Assembly (NCBI GenBank): GCA_016841725.1 | Contig: JAENYP010000004.1 | Location: 155,542-219,541, forward strand | Reading direction: 5' to 3' | DNA from: Thermincola carboxydiphila | GTDB lineage: Bacteria; Bacillota; Thermincolia; Thermincolales; UBA2595 | Length of the DNA: 64,000 nucleotides | Part shown: positions 50,056 to 60,781 of the stretch, piece by piece | Layout of the letters: each line of letters starts with the position of its first letter | Numbering within the stretch: the first letter of the stretch is position 1 | The notes under the pieces: model-generated | What the model was told of the DNA's origin: nothing | The model's input: only the letters and a program-made list of their open reading frames with translations | Database searches by the model: none | Position numbers and translations under genes: made by a program

Positions 50056-51741
50056 ATGCAATCTGTCCTGGAAAATGTAAAAAATAATATTATTAAAGCA
50101 ATTGAACAGGCGGCCCAAAAGGCCAGGGATGAAGGAAAACTCGGTTTCGACACTCTGCCTGCTTTTGTTTTGGAGGTCCCGCGGGAGAAGGAGCACGGGG
50201 ATTTTGCCACAAATATAGCTATGCTGCTGACCCGTCAGGCAAGGATGGCGCCAAGGCAGATAGCTGAGACCATTGCAGAGGGCATAAATACCGAAAGCGC
50301 CCGGATTGCCCGGATAGAAATTGCCGGTCCCGGGTTTATTAACTTCTTCCTGGAAAACACCTGGGTTTATGATGTTCTGCCACAGGTTGAAAAAGAAGGG
50401 GAGCTTTACGGCAACAGCGCGACAGGGCAGGGGAAAAAGGTCCAGGTAGAATTCGTCAGCGCCAATCCCACCGGTTTATTACATATGGGAAATGCCCGGG
50501 GGGCCGCCCTTGGGGATACGATGGCAGCTCTTATGCAGGCAGCGGGATTTGAGGTATCCAGAGAGTTCTATATTAATGATGCCGGAAACCAGATAGAGAA
50601 CTTTGGGAAATCCCTTGAAGCAAGGTATCTGCAGCTTCTTGACAGGGACGTGCCTTTCCCTGAAGACGGCTACCATGGGGCTGATATAATTGATACGGTG
50701 AAGGGAATTATTGAAAAACATGGTGACCGGTATCTCGATATGGAGTCTACCCTGAGAAAAGAGTTTTTCATCAAATATGCCCTTGACGAAAAGATCAGGG
50801 CAATAAAAAAGACCCTGAGTCAATTCGGGGTGGAATACGATGTCTGGTTCAGTGAACAGTCGCTCCATGAATCCGGCGCTATTGACGGTATCCTGGACCA
50901 ACTCCGGGAAAAGGGCTTTCTGTATGAGAGCGAAGGCGCCCTCTGGCTGAAAACCACCGAGTTTGGTGATGAAAAAGATGAGGTTCTGGTAAGGAGTAAT
51001 GGCATACCCACATATTTTGCCGCAGATATTGCTTATCACAAGAATAAATTTGACAGGGGTTTTGAGTGGGTCATAAATATCTGGGGGGCAGACCATCATG
51101 GGCACGTAAAGAGGCTGAAAGGCGCGATGCAGGCCCTGGGATACAACCCGGACAGCCTTGACATCGTTCTGATGCAATTGGTCCGCCTGTTTAAGGGTGG
51201 GGATATAATCAGGATGTCAAAGCGTTCCGGAGAATTTATCACCCTTGATGACCTAATGTCAGATGTAGGCATAGATGCTGCGCGATATTTTTTTGTAATG
51301 AGAAATGCAGACAGCCACCTGGATTTTGATATGGACCTGGCCAGATCTCAGTCAACGGAAAACCCGGTATATTATATCCAATATGCTCATGCCAGGATTA
51401 GCAGTATCCTGCGTCAACTGGAAGACCGGGGTGAGATTCTGCCGCTTGCAGGGGAATGCGATTTTAGACTTCTTCAGGAGCAGGCCGAACTAGACTTGAT
51501 GAGAAAGCTGGCTGATTTCCCCATTGAGATTTCGGAAGCTGCGGTAAATCTTGAACCTCACCGGATTGCCAGGTATGCCCATGAACTTGCGGGTCTGTTT
51601 CACAGTTTTTATAACAGCCACAGGGTGATAGTAGAGGACGGGGAACTCCAAAAGGCACGTCTGGTATTGGTTAAATCAGTACAGACGGTTGTCAGAAGAG
51701 CGCTTGGTTTGATAGGGGTAACCGCCCCCGAATCTATGTAG
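50056..51741 (+). CDS. argS: arginyl-tRNA synthetase
   Basis: EFVSANPTGLLHMGNARGAALGDTMA, YYIQYAHARISSIL, 561 aa. Confidence 0.97.
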   Translation: MQSVLENVKNNIIKAIEQAAQKARDEGKLGFDTLPAFVLEVPREKEHGDFATNIAMLLTRQARMAPRQIAETIAEGINTESARIARIEIAGPGFINFFLENTWVYDVLPQVEKEGELYGNSATGQGKKVQVEFVSANPTGLLHMGNARGAALGDTMAALMQAAGFEVSREFYINDAGNQIENFGKSLEARYLQLLDRDVPFPEDGYHGADIIDTVKGIIEKHGDRYLDMESTLRKEFFIKYALDEKIRAIKKTLSQFGVEYDVWFSEQSLHESGAIDGILDQLREKGFLYESEGALWLKTTEFGDEKDEVLVRSNGIPTYFAADIAYHKNKFDRGFEWVINIWGADHHGHVKRLKGAMQALGYNPDSLDIVLMQLVRLFKGGDIIRMSKRSGEFITLDDLMSDVGIDAARYFFVMRNADSHLDFDMDLARSQSTENPVYYIQYAHARISSILRQLEDRGEILPLAGECDFRLLQEQAELDLMRKLADFPIEISEAAVNLEPHRIARYAHELAGLFHSFYNSHRVIVEDGELQKARLVLVKSVQTVVRRALGLIGVTAPESM

Positions 51742-51886
51742 ACTCCCCGGGTCCGGGTAGAAAATTAGACAAAATAAGACAAAATTTTTTAAAGTATTGC
51801 AGGAAAGTTATCCCATTAAGTCGAATAGTCATGTTGAGCTACAAAAGGTATTTGTCTGCCAAATATCCTTGGGGAAGGTGAAGTCA

Positions 51887-52180
51887 ATGCCTGGGTTCAA
51901 CATGGAGCAGTACAGCCCCCATATGTCAGAAGCCGATCTGGCTCATGCAATCCTTAAGGCAGCGGGGGCCCCTTTATATTTCAGGGATTTATTGGAACAA
52001 GTGATGGCCATCAAACCTGTTTCCGGCAGAGACAGGGAACATATTATGGCCGGCATCCACACCGATCTGAACCTCGACGGGAGATTTATCCATGTCGGCA
52101 AAGGGGTATGGGGTTTAAGGGAATGGGTGCGTGATAGGGGAGCATATCTCTATCACTATGATGAAGAACTGGACAATTAA
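51887..52180 (+). CDS. rpoE: DNA-directed RNA polymerase delta subunit-like (HARE-HTH) protein
   Basis: SEADLAHAILKAAGAPLYFRDLLEQV..DLNLDGRFIHVGKGVWGLREW; upstream of pyrG. Confidence 0.85.
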   Translation: MPGFNMEQYSPHMSEADLAHAILKAAGAPLYFRDLLEQVMAIKPVSGRDREHIMAGIHTDLNLDGRFIHVGKGVWGLREWVRDRGAYLYHYDEELDN

Positions 52181-52206
52181 TTGCGTGGGAAGACCACGCA
52201 ATTTTT
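52177..52206 (+). terminator. rho-independent terminator
   Basis: aattgcgtgg-gaaga-ccacgcaatttttt. Confidence 0.85.
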
Positions 52207-52312
52207 TAGTGCCTGACAGCCTTGACAGTATACCCTGACAGGGGATAGAATGTTGTAGGTAGTTTTATGTCGAAATCGTTTTTAAATTTATTTTATAGTC
52301 AGGAGGAGCATT

Positions 52313-53932
52313 ATGGCCAAGTTTATTTTTGTGACCGGAGGTGTTGTCTCATCACTGGGAAAAGGCATTACCGCTGCTTCTTTAGGTTGCATCCTGAAAA
52401 GCAGGGGTCTTAAAGTTGCCATTCAAAAATTCGATCCGTATATTAATGTAGACCCCGGAACTATGAGCCCTTATCAGCATGGAGAAGTTTTTGTCACAGA
52501 TGACGGCGCTGAGACTGACCTGGACCTGGGGCATTATGAACGGTTTATAGATATTAACCTCAGCAAGAGCAGCAATGTCACTACAGGCAAGATTTACTGG
52601 TCAATTATTTCCAAGGAACGCAAAGGGGATTTTCTTGGAGGCACTGTACAGGTAATTCCACATGTCACCAATGAAATCAAAGATAGGATTCTGAGGGTAA
52701 GCAAAGAGAGCAAGCCTGATGTTGTAATAACTGAAATCGGCGGTACTGTGGGGGATATCGAGTCCCTTCCCTTCCTTGAAGCAATCAGGCAGATGAAGAG
52801 CGATATTGGCCGCGAAAATGTAATGTATATCCATGTTACTTTGGTTCCTTACCTTAAGGTGTCTGAAGAACTGAAAACCAAGCCCACACAGCACAGTGTC
52901 AAGGAACTCAGGAGCATAGGCATTCAGCCTGATGTTATAGTCACCCGATCTGAAAAACCCCTCTCAAAAGAAATGGAAGAGAAAATTGGCCTCTTCTGTG
53001 ACATAGACAAGGATGCTGTCATCCAGGCGGTGGATGCGGTGACAATATACGAAGTTCCCCTTATGATGAAAGAGGAGGGTCTTGACGATATTGTAATCGA
53101 ACGCCTGGGCCTTAAGTGTAAGGATGTGGATATGACTGAGTGGGTTGAGATAGTGGACAAGATTAAAAACCCCAAATATAAAACCACAATTGCTATTGTA
53201 GGCAAATATGTCGAACTTCCCGATGCCTATATGAGTGTGGCCGAATCTCTGCGCCATGCGGGGCTGTATCATGAATCGGCCATAGAAATCAGGTGGGTAA
53301 ATGCTGTTGAGCTTGAAAAAGGTAACGATATTGTCCGGGAACGCCTTGAGGGTGTAGATGGCATCCTGGTACCGGGCGGTTTTGGAGACAGGGGTATTGA
53401 GGGGAAAATCAAGGCCACAACTTATGCCAGGGAAAATAAAATTCCTTATCTCGGCATCTGCCTGGGAATGCAGTGTGCGGTGATAGAGTTTGCCCGTTAT
53501 ATTGGTCTTAAAAAGGCCAACAGTTCTGAGTTTGATCCCCAGACCCCATATCCTGTAATCGATCTGCTCCCGGAACAAAAGGATATTGAAGACAAGGGAG
53601 GCACCATGAGGCTGGGGCTTTACCCCTGCAAACTGCCTGAAGAAACCTGGGCTTATGATGCCTATAAAGAAGATCTGGTCTACGAACGGCATCGGCACAG
53701 GTTTGAGTTTAATAATGAATACCGTGAACAATTAACAGCCAGAGGCATGAAGGTTTCCGGAACATCGCCCAATGACCGGCTGGTGGAAATCATAGAGCTG
53801 TCTGACCACCCATGGTTTGTGGGGACACAGTTCCATCCTGAGTTTAAGTCGCGTCCTAACCGTCCCCACCCGCTCTTCAGGGATTTTGTCGGCATGGCAC
53901 ACAGGTGCGGAAAACAGAAAACAGATGACTGA
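52313..53932 (+). CDS. pyrG: CTP synthase
   Basis: [29 protein letters not shown]; glutaminase [15 protein letters not shown]. Confidence 0.97.
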   Translation: MAKFIFVTGGVVSSLGKGITAASLGCILKSRGLKVAIQKFDPYINVDPGTMSPYQHGEVFVTDDGAETDLDLGHYERFIDINLSKSSNVTTGKIYWSIISKERKGDFLGGTVQVIPHVTNEIKDRILRVSKESKPDVVITEIGGTVGDIESLPFLEAIRQMKSDIGRENVMYIHVTLVPYLKVSEELKTKPTQHSVKELRSIGIQPDVIVTRSEKPLSKEMEEKIGLFCDIDKDAVIQAVDAVTIYEVPLMMKEEGLDDIVIERLGLKCKDVDMTEWVEIVDKIKNPKYKTTIAIVGKYVELPDAYMSVAESLRHAGLYHESAIEIRWVNAVELEKGNDIVRERLEGVDGILVPGGFGDRGIEGKIKATTYARENKIPYLGICLGMQCAVIEFARYIGLKKANSSEFDPQTPYPVIDLLPEQKDIEDKGGTMRLGLYPCKLPEETWAYDAYKEDLVYERHRHRFEFNNEYREQLTARGMKVSGTSPNDRLVEIIELSDHPWFVGTQFHPEFKSRPNRPHPLFRDFVGMAHRCGKQKTDD

Positions 53933-53941
53933 TAAGTATAC

Positions 53942-53980
53942 AAGGCTGTTGTAAATATTACCAACAGCCTCTTTATTTTT
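53942..53980 (+). terminator. rho-independent terminator
   Basis: aggctgttgtaaatattaccaacagcctctttatttttt. Confidence 0.75.
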
Positions 53981-54073
53981 TGGGGAGAAACCTGTTGTTT
54001 AATCACGGTAGTATTTGAAACAATAATGGTATTAGAATTAACTTTGGAAATAACTATAGTGGTAGAAAAAAAC

Positions 54074-55024
54074 ATGGGGGTGTTTAGTATTAATAAGCGA
54101 ATTATAGTGGGGCTGATTGCAGGTATTATTATCCTGTCCCTGGCTGCAGCTGCGGTATCCGGGCAGGCAGGAAAGGAAAAGGCTTCCCGGGGAGAAGCTA
54201 TCGGGGTTATCTATGTAGAGGGGGTTATCACGGGCGCCCGGGGAGAAGGTTCTATTTTCGGTACCGGTGTGGCCTCAGGTCCTTCTCTCATGGAGCAGCT
54301 GCGGGAAGCCGGAGATGACGACGGCGTCAAAGCCGTGCTGCTGAGGATTAACAGTCCCGGAGGCAGCGCTGCAGCTTCACAGGAGGTTGGCAATGAAATA
54401 GACAGACTGCGCAAACAGGGTAAGACCGTTGTTGCATCCATGGGTGATGTTGCTGCTTCCGGAGGGTACTGGATTGCTGCCAAGGCTGATAAAATAATTG
54501 CTGATCCGGCAACCATGACCGGAAGCATCGGAGTAATCATGGAAACCCAGAATATGCAGGAACTGTTTGACAAAATAGGAATCACCCCTGAAACCATAAA
54601 GAGCGGTCCCCACAAGGATATGGGTTCTCCCAACCGTCCCCTGACACCTGAAGAAAGGGCTATCATGCAGCAGATGGTTGACGATATTTATCAGCAGTTT
54701 GTTGATGTTGTGGCAGAGGGAAGGAAAATGAAAAGGGAAAAGGTTCTTGAACTGGCTGATGGACGGATATTTACCGGCCGCCAGGCAAAGGAACAGGGCT
54801 TGGTGGATGAACTGGGGAATTACTATGATGCCGTAAAGCTTACGGGTGAACTGGCAGGAATTGAGGGAGAACCGGTTATTCGTGAATTTGGCTACACAAG
54901 TCCCTTTGAAAAGTTCCTGAGCGGGGTAAATATTCCGGTAACTCCAGGGAGTGATTTTTTAGGATTGTCTCCCAGGGAGGTTGAGGCTTTCCGGGAATTG
55001 CTAAAAATCCAGCCGTTATTTTAG
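54074..55024 (+). CDS. sppA: signal peptide peptidase SppA
   Basis: LLRINSPGGSAAASQEV, GDVAASGGYWIAAKADKIIADPATMTGSIGVI. Confidence 0.94.
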   Translation: MGVFSINKRIIVGLIAGIIILSLAAAAVSGQAGKEKASRGEAIGVIYVEGVITGARGEGSIFGTGVASGPSLMEQLREAGDDDGVKAVLLRINSPGGSAAASQEVGNEIDRLRKQGKTVVASMGDVAASGGYWIAAKADKIIADPATMTGSIGVIMETQNMQELFDKIGITPETIKSGPHKDMGSPNRPLTPEERAIMQQMVDDIYQQFVDVVAEGRKMKREKVLELADGRIFTGRQAKEQGLVDELGNYYDAVKLTGELAGIEGEPVIREFGYTSPFEKFLSGVNIPVTPGSDFLGLSPREVEAFRELLKIQPLF

Positions 55025-55065
55025 CGAACCTGGCATATTAAAAACGGTGACGGGGGATGTGTTTT

Positions 55066-55746
55066 ATGAGTAATATGAGTAATATGAATGATATGAATGA
55101 TATGAATGACATGGCGCCTGACGGCACCAAAGACCAATTGGGCTTTGCCGAACTGATATATGGGGTGTTGTTTTCTCCTGCAGCCACTTTTGCGAGGGTT
55201 TCGCGGGAAAACCATTTATTTAATGTGTTCGTTATTTTCCTTACCGTAACTCTGGTCGGTTCTGTGGTAAATTTCCTCGGGGCCAGGGACTTTTCTGATT
55301 TGCCGCCGGAGCTTGCCGGGGCATTCACAGCGGCCGGGCCGTACATGGGCATTTTAGCCGTAGTTTTTGCATTTATAAGCTGGTTTGTCCAGGCCGGTAT
55401 CCTCCAGGTTTTTGCGGAACTGCTGGGGGGTAAGGGGCGTGCCCTTCAAGTGTTGACAGTGCTTGCCCTGGCGGGAATCCCAAAAGCCTTTGCGATACCG
55501 TTTCAGGTGCTGGGTTTCTTTTTTACCGGCTCTACGGTGAGTACTTTTCTGGGTGTGGCTGTTTCCCTGTCGGTAATTATCTGGTCCTTAGCGCTTATGG
55601 TTATAGGTCTTCGCGAGGTCCACGGCCTTTCTACAGGGAGGGCGGCTGCAGTTCTTGCTCTGCCTCTCGGAGCGCTGGGTTTGGCATTCCTGATTACTGC
55701 GGTTTCTCTGGCTGGTTTCCTAATTCCATTAATTAACAGCATTTAG
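55066..55746 (+). CDS. Yip1-family membrane protein
   Basis: Five TM segments, ELIYGVLFSPAATFARVSRE; N-terminus encoded by 9-nt tandem repeats. Confidence 0.75.
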   Translation: MSNMSNMNDMNDMNDMAPDGTKDQLGFAELIYGVLFSPAATFARVSRENHLFNVFVIFLTVTLVGSVVNFLGARDFSDLPPELAGAFTAAGPYMGILAVVFAFISWFVQAGILQVFAELLGGKGRALQVLTVLALAGIPKAFAIPFQVLGFFFTGSTVSTFLGVAVSLSVIIWSLALMVIGLREVHGLSTGRAAAVLALPLGALGLAFLITAVSLAGFLIPLINSI

Positions 55747-55808
55747 CAAATGGGGGTATTTTGTAGAATAACGACAAAATATTGCGATATGTTTATTTGT
55801 GCAAAAGA

Positions 55809-55835
55809 AGGAATATTTTGTTTTTGTCTAGAAAT
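55809..55835 (+). promoter_or_regulatory. candidate sigma-H promoter of spo0F, with a 0A-box-like site at 55770-55779
   Basis: AGGAATA - 14 nt - AGAAAT; upstream AACGACAAAA. Confidence 0.45.
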
Positions 55836-55927
55836 ATTCTTAAATATGGAAGACGAGTTGAGTACAGACATAGGAGATGAGCAGATAAAAGTGGCGATCA
55901 GTTACAGAGAGAGAGGAGACATTTATA

Positions 55928-56326
55928 GTGAAGGCAAAGCTGTTGGTCGTGGATGACCAGATGGGGGTACGGAGACTACTGTATGAAGCTTTCAGTGTCG
56001 AGGGTTATGAGGTGGAGATGGCCGCAAGTGGGCACGAGGCCCTTGAGAAAGTTAAACTTGCGATGCCTGACCTGATTTTAATGGATATGAAGATGCCGGG
56101 GATGAACGGCCTGCAGACACTGCAAGAAATTAAAAAAATTAATGATGCCGTTGTGGTCATAATGATGACTGCATATGGAGAACTGGAAATTGTTGCTGAG
56201 GCCGTGAAACTCGGGATAAAGGAATATGTTACGAAACCTTTTGATATAAATGAATTAAGGGAGACTGTCAAAAAGCTGGTAATGAAAAAAGAGGTTGATA
56301 ATACGCCGGCAGTCGGAAAAAGTTAA
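55928..56326 (+). CDS. spo0F: sporulation response regulator Spo0F-like (single receiver domain)
   Basis: KLLVVDDQMGVRRLLYEAFSVEGY, LILMDMKMPGMNGLQTLQEIK, VTKPFDINEL; next to fba as in Bacillus. Confidence 0.92.
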   Translation: MKAKLLVVDDQMGVRRLLYEAFSVEGYEVEMAASGHEALEKVKLAMPDLILMDMKMPGMNGLQTLQEIKKINDAVVVIMMTAYGELEIVAEAVKLGIKEYVTKPFDINELRETVKKLVMKKEVDNTPAVGKS

Positions 56327-56443
56327 AGAAAGTCGAAAAACACCAAATAATGTAATAACTGGAGCTTACAAGCAACTGCCTCCCGGGAAAAAGAGGAATT
56401 TTATTGTTGGTGGCGAAGTAAAAATATTAGAGGAGGGGTTGCC

Positions 56444-57127
56444 ATGATTGTTGCTACTGAGCTTGTTGTTGCCATGCGTTGCCCGATATGTGGGAAATTG
56501 GATTTTCATTCGATTTCCCGTTTTACCTTTGCGGGCGTTAAAAATCTTAAAATAACCTGTACCTGTGGAGCCCCCAAGTTAATTATTGGTACCAAAAACC
56601 GCCGGCAGTTCTGGCTGCAGGTGCCATGTGTGCTTTGTGAGACTAACCATCTGGTCTATTATAAGGCTAAACAGCTTTGGGCTAATAAGGTTGAATTTTT
56701 TTACTGTAATGACACGAATGTAGAGCTTGGCTTTTTTGGGCCTGCGGAAAAGGTTCACGCACTGGCTGAGAAATATGAATACAGTCTGGAGTCCCTTGTC
56801 GATGGGCTGGGTTATGATGATTACTTTTATAACCCCGAGATTATGTTTGAGGTACTAAACTGTCTTCACGATGTGGCTGAAGAGGGTTATCTATACTGTG
56901 AATGCGGCAGTTACCAGATTGAAATTGACATATTTCCTGACAGGATTGAACTGAACTGTAAAGACTGCAAAAGTAACAGTGTGATTTATGCCGAAAATGA
57001 TGAAGATTTAAACAAAATCAAGGAGACCAAAAAAATTGAGTTGGTTAGCAGCGGGCTAAAGTCTTTGAAAGATTTCAACAAGGGGAAAAAAGGAAAAAGG
57101 AGAAACTCGAAACGTACCAAGCACTAG
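56444..57127 (+). CDS. hypothetical Cys-rich (zinc-ribbon-like) protein
   Basis: MRCPICGKLDFHSISRF, CTCGAP, PCVLCETNHLV, CECGSYQIEI..CKDCK. Confidence 0.7.
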   Translation: MIVATELVVAMRCPICGKLDFHSISRFTFAGVKNLKITCTCGAPKLIIGTKNRRQFWLQVPCVLCETNHLVYYKAKQLWANKVEFFYCNDTNVELGFFGPAEKVHALAEKYEYSLESLVDGLGYDDYFYNPEIMFEVLNCLHDVAEEGYLYCECGSYQIEIDIFPDRIELNCKDCKSNSVIYAENDEDLNKIKETKKIELVSSGLKSLKDFNKGKKGKRRNSKRTKH

Positions 57128-57247
57128 CCGGTTAGCAGAATCAAATCCGGTGATCCGGCGCAAACTAAAAGAGGACACGAACCAGTTGAGGTTGGATAAA
57201 GCAACCTCATTTCAATTGAAATAAAAATAAGGAGGAACGATAATACC

Positions 57248-58102
57248 ATGTCTCTAGTCCCTATCAGTGAGCTATTAAGCAAGGCAGAACAAGGCAGTTA
57301 TGCTGTGGGAGCTTTTAACTGCAACAATATGGAAATAGTTCAGGCAATCATTGCTGCTGCCGAGGCGGAAAATTCGCCGGTGATTATGCAGGCAAGCCAG
57401 GGAGCAATAAAATACGCCGGTATTGATTACATAACTGCCATGGCGAGGATTGCTGCTGAAAATGCATCTGTACCGGTAGCTCTTCATCTTGACCACGGTA
57501 CAAGTTTTGCACAGGTAATGCTGTGTATCCGTAAAGGCTTTAGTTCTGTTATGATTGACGGTTCCAAACATGCTTTTGAAGAAAACATCGAACTTACTAA
57601 CAGGGTTCTTGCCGTGGCCCGGGCTGTAGGTGTATCTGTTGAGGCCGAACTTGGTAAAATAGGCGGCACTGAAGATGATATCCATGTTAATGACAGGGAT
57701 GCTCTGTTTACAAATCCTGAGGAAGCCCGGGAATTTGTGGAACGGACCGGGGTAGATGCTCTTGCAGTCGCCATAGGTACTGCTCATGGACAGTATAAGG
57801 GCATTCCGGAACTCGATTTTCCCAGGTTGGAAAAAATAAGGTCCCTGGTTAATATTCCTATAGTATTGCATGGTAGTTCCGGTGTTGCCGATCAGGATAT
57901 TGTCAAGGCAATTAAACTGGGCGTAAGAAAAGTCAATATTGATACAAACATCCGGGAAGCCTTTGTACAGGCCTGCAGAGATGTACTCAACAAGGATGCC
58001 CGGGAAATAGACCCCAGGAAAGTGTTGGGGCCGGCCAGGGAAGCGGCCACGGAAATTATCAGGGAAAAAATCAGGCTGTTTGGCAGCTCGGGAATGGCAT
58101 GA
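57248..58102 (+). CDS. fba: class II fructose-bisphosphate aldolase
   Basis: VALHLDHGTSFAQVMLCIRKGFSSVMIDGSKH, AIGTAHGQYKG, LHGSSGVADQDI. Confidence 0.95.
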   Translation: MSLVPISELLSKAEQGSYAVGAFNCNNMEIVQAIIAAAEAENSPVIMQASQGAIKYAGIDYITAMARIAAENASVPVALHLDHGTSFAQVMLCIRKGFSSVMIDGSKHAFEENIELTNRVLAVARAVGVSVEAELGKIGGTEDDIHVNDRDALFTNPEEAREFVERTGVDALAVAIGTAHGQYKGIPELDFPRLEKIRSLVNIPIVLHGSSGVADQDIVKAIKLGVRKVNIDTNIREAFVQACRDVLNKDAREIDPRKVLGPAREAATEIIREKIRLFGSSGMA

Positions 58103-58106
58103 TAGA

Positions 58107-58127
58107 AGCGGCGTAAGCCGCTTTTAT
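58107..58127 (+). terminator. hairpin/terminator
   Basis: agcggc-gtaa-gccgctttt. Confidence 0.6.
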
Positions 58128-58185
58128 CCGATAGTGTCCAGAATCCACCTGATGAAAGAACTCTGGTGGGATAAGGAGGTAAATC

Positions 58186-58833
58186 GTGAAAATCTTTATT
58201 GATACCGCCAATATTGAAGAAATAAAAAAGGCCGAGCGGCTGGGAGTAATCAGTGGAGTGACTACAAACCCTTCACTTATTGCCAAAGAAGGAAGAAATT
58301 TTGTGGAAGTGGTTCAGGAAATCTGCGGCATTGTTGATGGGCCCATCAGCGCTGAAGTCATCAGCCTTGATGCTGACGGAATGGTTTCCGAAGCCGAAGA
58401 ACTGGCCAAAATCCATAATAATATAGTAATCAAAATTCCGATGACAGCAGAAGGCCTGACTGCAGTGAAAATCCTTTCCGGGAAAAAAATAAAGACAAAT
58501 GTCACCCTGGTGTTTTCCGCTAACCAGGCTCTGCTGGCTGCTTTGGCAGGAGCAACTTTTGTCAGCCCTTTTGTCGGAAGGCTTGATGACATCGGCCAGG
58601 ATGGCATGGACCTGATTCGGGATATTGTACAGATTTATGAGAATTACGATTTGGATACACAGATTATTGCAGCCAGCATCAGGCATCCTATACATGTGAC
58701 TGAGGCGGCCAAAGCAGGGGCTCATATTGCAACTATACCATTTAAAGTGATTATACAGATGACAAAACATGCCCTTACCGATTTAGGTATTGATAAATTC
58801 CTGGCAGACTGGGAAACTGTGAAAAACAAGTAG
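58186..58833 (+). CDS. fsa: fructose-6-phosphate aldolase/transaldolase (TalC/Fsa family)
   Basis: [36 protein letters not shown]. Confidence 0.95.
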   Translation: MKIFIDTANIEEIKKAERLGVISGVTTNPSLIAKEGRNFVEVVQEICGIVDGPISAEVISLDADGMVSEAEELAKIHNNIVIKIPMTAEGLTAVKILSGKKIKTNVTLVFSANQALLAALAGATFVSPFVGRLDDIGQDGMDLIRDIVQIYENYDLDTQIIAASIRHPIHVTEAAKAGAHIATIPFKVIIQMTKHALTDLGIDKFLADWETVKNK

Positions 58834-58861
58834 GGCCGGTCATTAAGGACAGTTATTAACC

Positions 58862-58885
58862 TAAGCCACTGAAAAGTGGCTTTTG
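58862..58885 (+). terminator. rho-independent terminator
   Basis: aagccactgaaaagtggctttt. Confidence 0.7.
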
Positions 58886-58995
58886 CATGTAAATTTATTG
58901 GTCTGGGGGCAGGAACAACTACATATAAGGTAGAAGATAGTATAACATAATGATTGCATAATGTTATACTAATTATTATTTCGGGAGGGGTTTAT

Positions 58996-59961
58996 GTGAT
59001 TCGGGAACTGGCAATGGAATTTGCCCGGGTAACAGAAGCGGCAGCTATCGCATCTGCGAGATGGATGGGCCGGGGAGATAAAGAAGAAGCTGATGACGCG
59101 GCAGTTGTAGCTATGAGGTCGGTCTTCAGCACAGTACAGATTGACGGAACGGTTGTTATTGGGGAAGGTGAAATGGATGAAGCCCCGATGCTGTACATAG
59201 GGGAGAGAGTGGGTACAGGGGTGGACCCAAAGGTTGATATTGCAGTTGATCCGGTGGAAGGAACCAACAACGTTGCCAGGGGCCTCAACAACGCTATCGC
59301 CGTTTTGGCGGCTGCGGAGACCGGAGGCTTTCTCCATGCCCCGGACATGTATATGGATAAAATTGCAGTCGGACCCAAGGCCAAGGGGAAGATTCACCTG
59401 GACGCACCGGTTATTGATAATTTGAAGGCGGTTGCCGATGCCAATGATAAAGCTATTGAGGACCTTACAGTTGTAATACTCTATAGGCCCAGGCATGAAA
59501 AGCTTATTAAAGAGGTCCGCTCTGCAGGTGCGCGGATACAACTGATTCAGGATGGTGATGTGGCACCGGCTGTGGCTGCAGCCATGGGAGGCACAGGTGT
59601 GGATATGCTGATGGGTGTAGGCGGCGCTCCGGAGGGGGTTTTGGCTGCCGCTGCCCTAAAGTGTCTCGGGGGGGAAATGCAGGGACGGCTCTGGCCTGAA
59701 GATGATGAAGATGTTGAAAGGGCCAGGAAACTGGGGATTGGTAATATTAACCGTTTGCTTACCATGGATGATCTGGTGAAGACTGATGATGTTGTTTATG
59801 CCGCTACCGGGATTACCGACGGAGACCTGGTTCAGGGGGTAAGGTTCTTTGGAAATGGTGCCAGGACCCATACTGTTGTAATGAGGGCGGTTACCGGTAC
59901 GGTTAGGTTTATTGACGCCATTCATAGGCTGGACAAAAAACCCTTTACCTACAGAAGATAA
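58996..59961 (+). CDS. glpX: class II fructose-1,6-bisphosphatase
   Basis: [61 protein letters not shown]. Confidence 0.96.
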   Translation: MIRELAMEFARVTEAAAIASARWMGRGDKEEADDAAVVAMRSVFSTVQIDGTVVIGEGEMDEAPMLYIGERVGTGVDPKVDIAVDPVEGTNNVARGLNNAIAVLAAAETGGFLHAPDMYMDKIAVGPKAKGKIHLDAPVIDNLKAVADANDKAIEDLTVVILYRPRHEKLIKEVRSAGARIQLIQDGDVAPAVAAAMGGTGVDMLMGVGGAPEGVLAAAALKCLGGEMQGRLWPEDDEDVERARKLGIGNINRLLTMDDLVKTDDVVYAATGITDGDLVQGVRFFGNGARTHTVVMRAVTGTVRFIDAIHRLDKKPFTYRR

Positions 59962-60100
59962 TTAACAGTATGCTGTGCTTGACGGGTTAATAGGCTGGTG
60001 ATATACTAGGGGAAGCATTACGGAGAGAATATTTGAGGTGCTGTTTTAAAGCCGTTTCCCCTGTTTTTTTCTATCTCAACATGGTAACCGGTTCTTTTTT

Positions 60101-60688
60101 GTGGACCAAGCAGGTTGGGACGATTTTTTGTGTTTATACGCCCTTCATTGTCAAACGATATCTGCTGATGTTTCGCCGACGGCTCACAAGCAGAAACAGG
60201 AGGAACCGGTTTTGCGCCTGAAAAGGTATTTAAGATACCATTATTTTAAAATGATACGTCTTAAGGATACACCGACAAAGGTTGCTCGGGGTGCGGGACT
60301 GGGACTTGCGATGGATTTTGCTATCCCCATACCCCTTGTAAGCATTTTTATAGCTTTTTTGGCTGCCCGAATCCTCAAGGTAAACAGCTTTGCTGCCGTG
60401 ATGGCAGCAACTGTGATAAAACCGTTTTTCCCCGGAATTGTCTTGATAAATGTATATATCCAGTCTATCTTGGTATCCTTTTTTCCCGTTTTAGGCAGAC
60501 TGGTACTTCCCCGGTCTGAGGCCACGAATTTATTGGGGAATATGATTAACGGCATCCTTTCCAGGGGTGTACCTTATCTACTGGCGGGGCTTATTAATGG
60601 TCTGGTTGTTTTTTCAGTTTCATACATGTTTCTATACTACATGTTAAACCTGAGAATGCAGAAACTCAAATTTCGAACCAGAAAATGA
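60101..60688 (+). CDS. DUF2062 membrane protein (true start probably downstream, near 60212)
   Basis: DTPTKVARGAGLGLAMDFAIPIPLVSIFIAFLAARILKVNSFAAVMAATVIKPF. Confidence 0.8.
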   Translation: MDQAGWDDFLCLYALHCQTISADVSPTAHKQKQEEPVLRLKRYLRYHYFKMIRLKDTPTKVARGAGLGLAMDFAIPIPLVSIFIAFLAARILKVNSFAAVMAATVIKPFFPGIVLINVYIQSILVSFFPVLGRLVLPRSEATNLLGNMINGILSRGVPYLLAGLINGLVVFSVSYMFLYYMLNLRMQKLKFRTRK

Positions 60689-60781
60689 GGGGTTTAAGGG
60701 ACTTTTCGGCTGACCGCATGAATAAGCTTTCTACCATTAGGGTACAATACCAATATGAATGATTTTTTAGGAGGGTTATTA

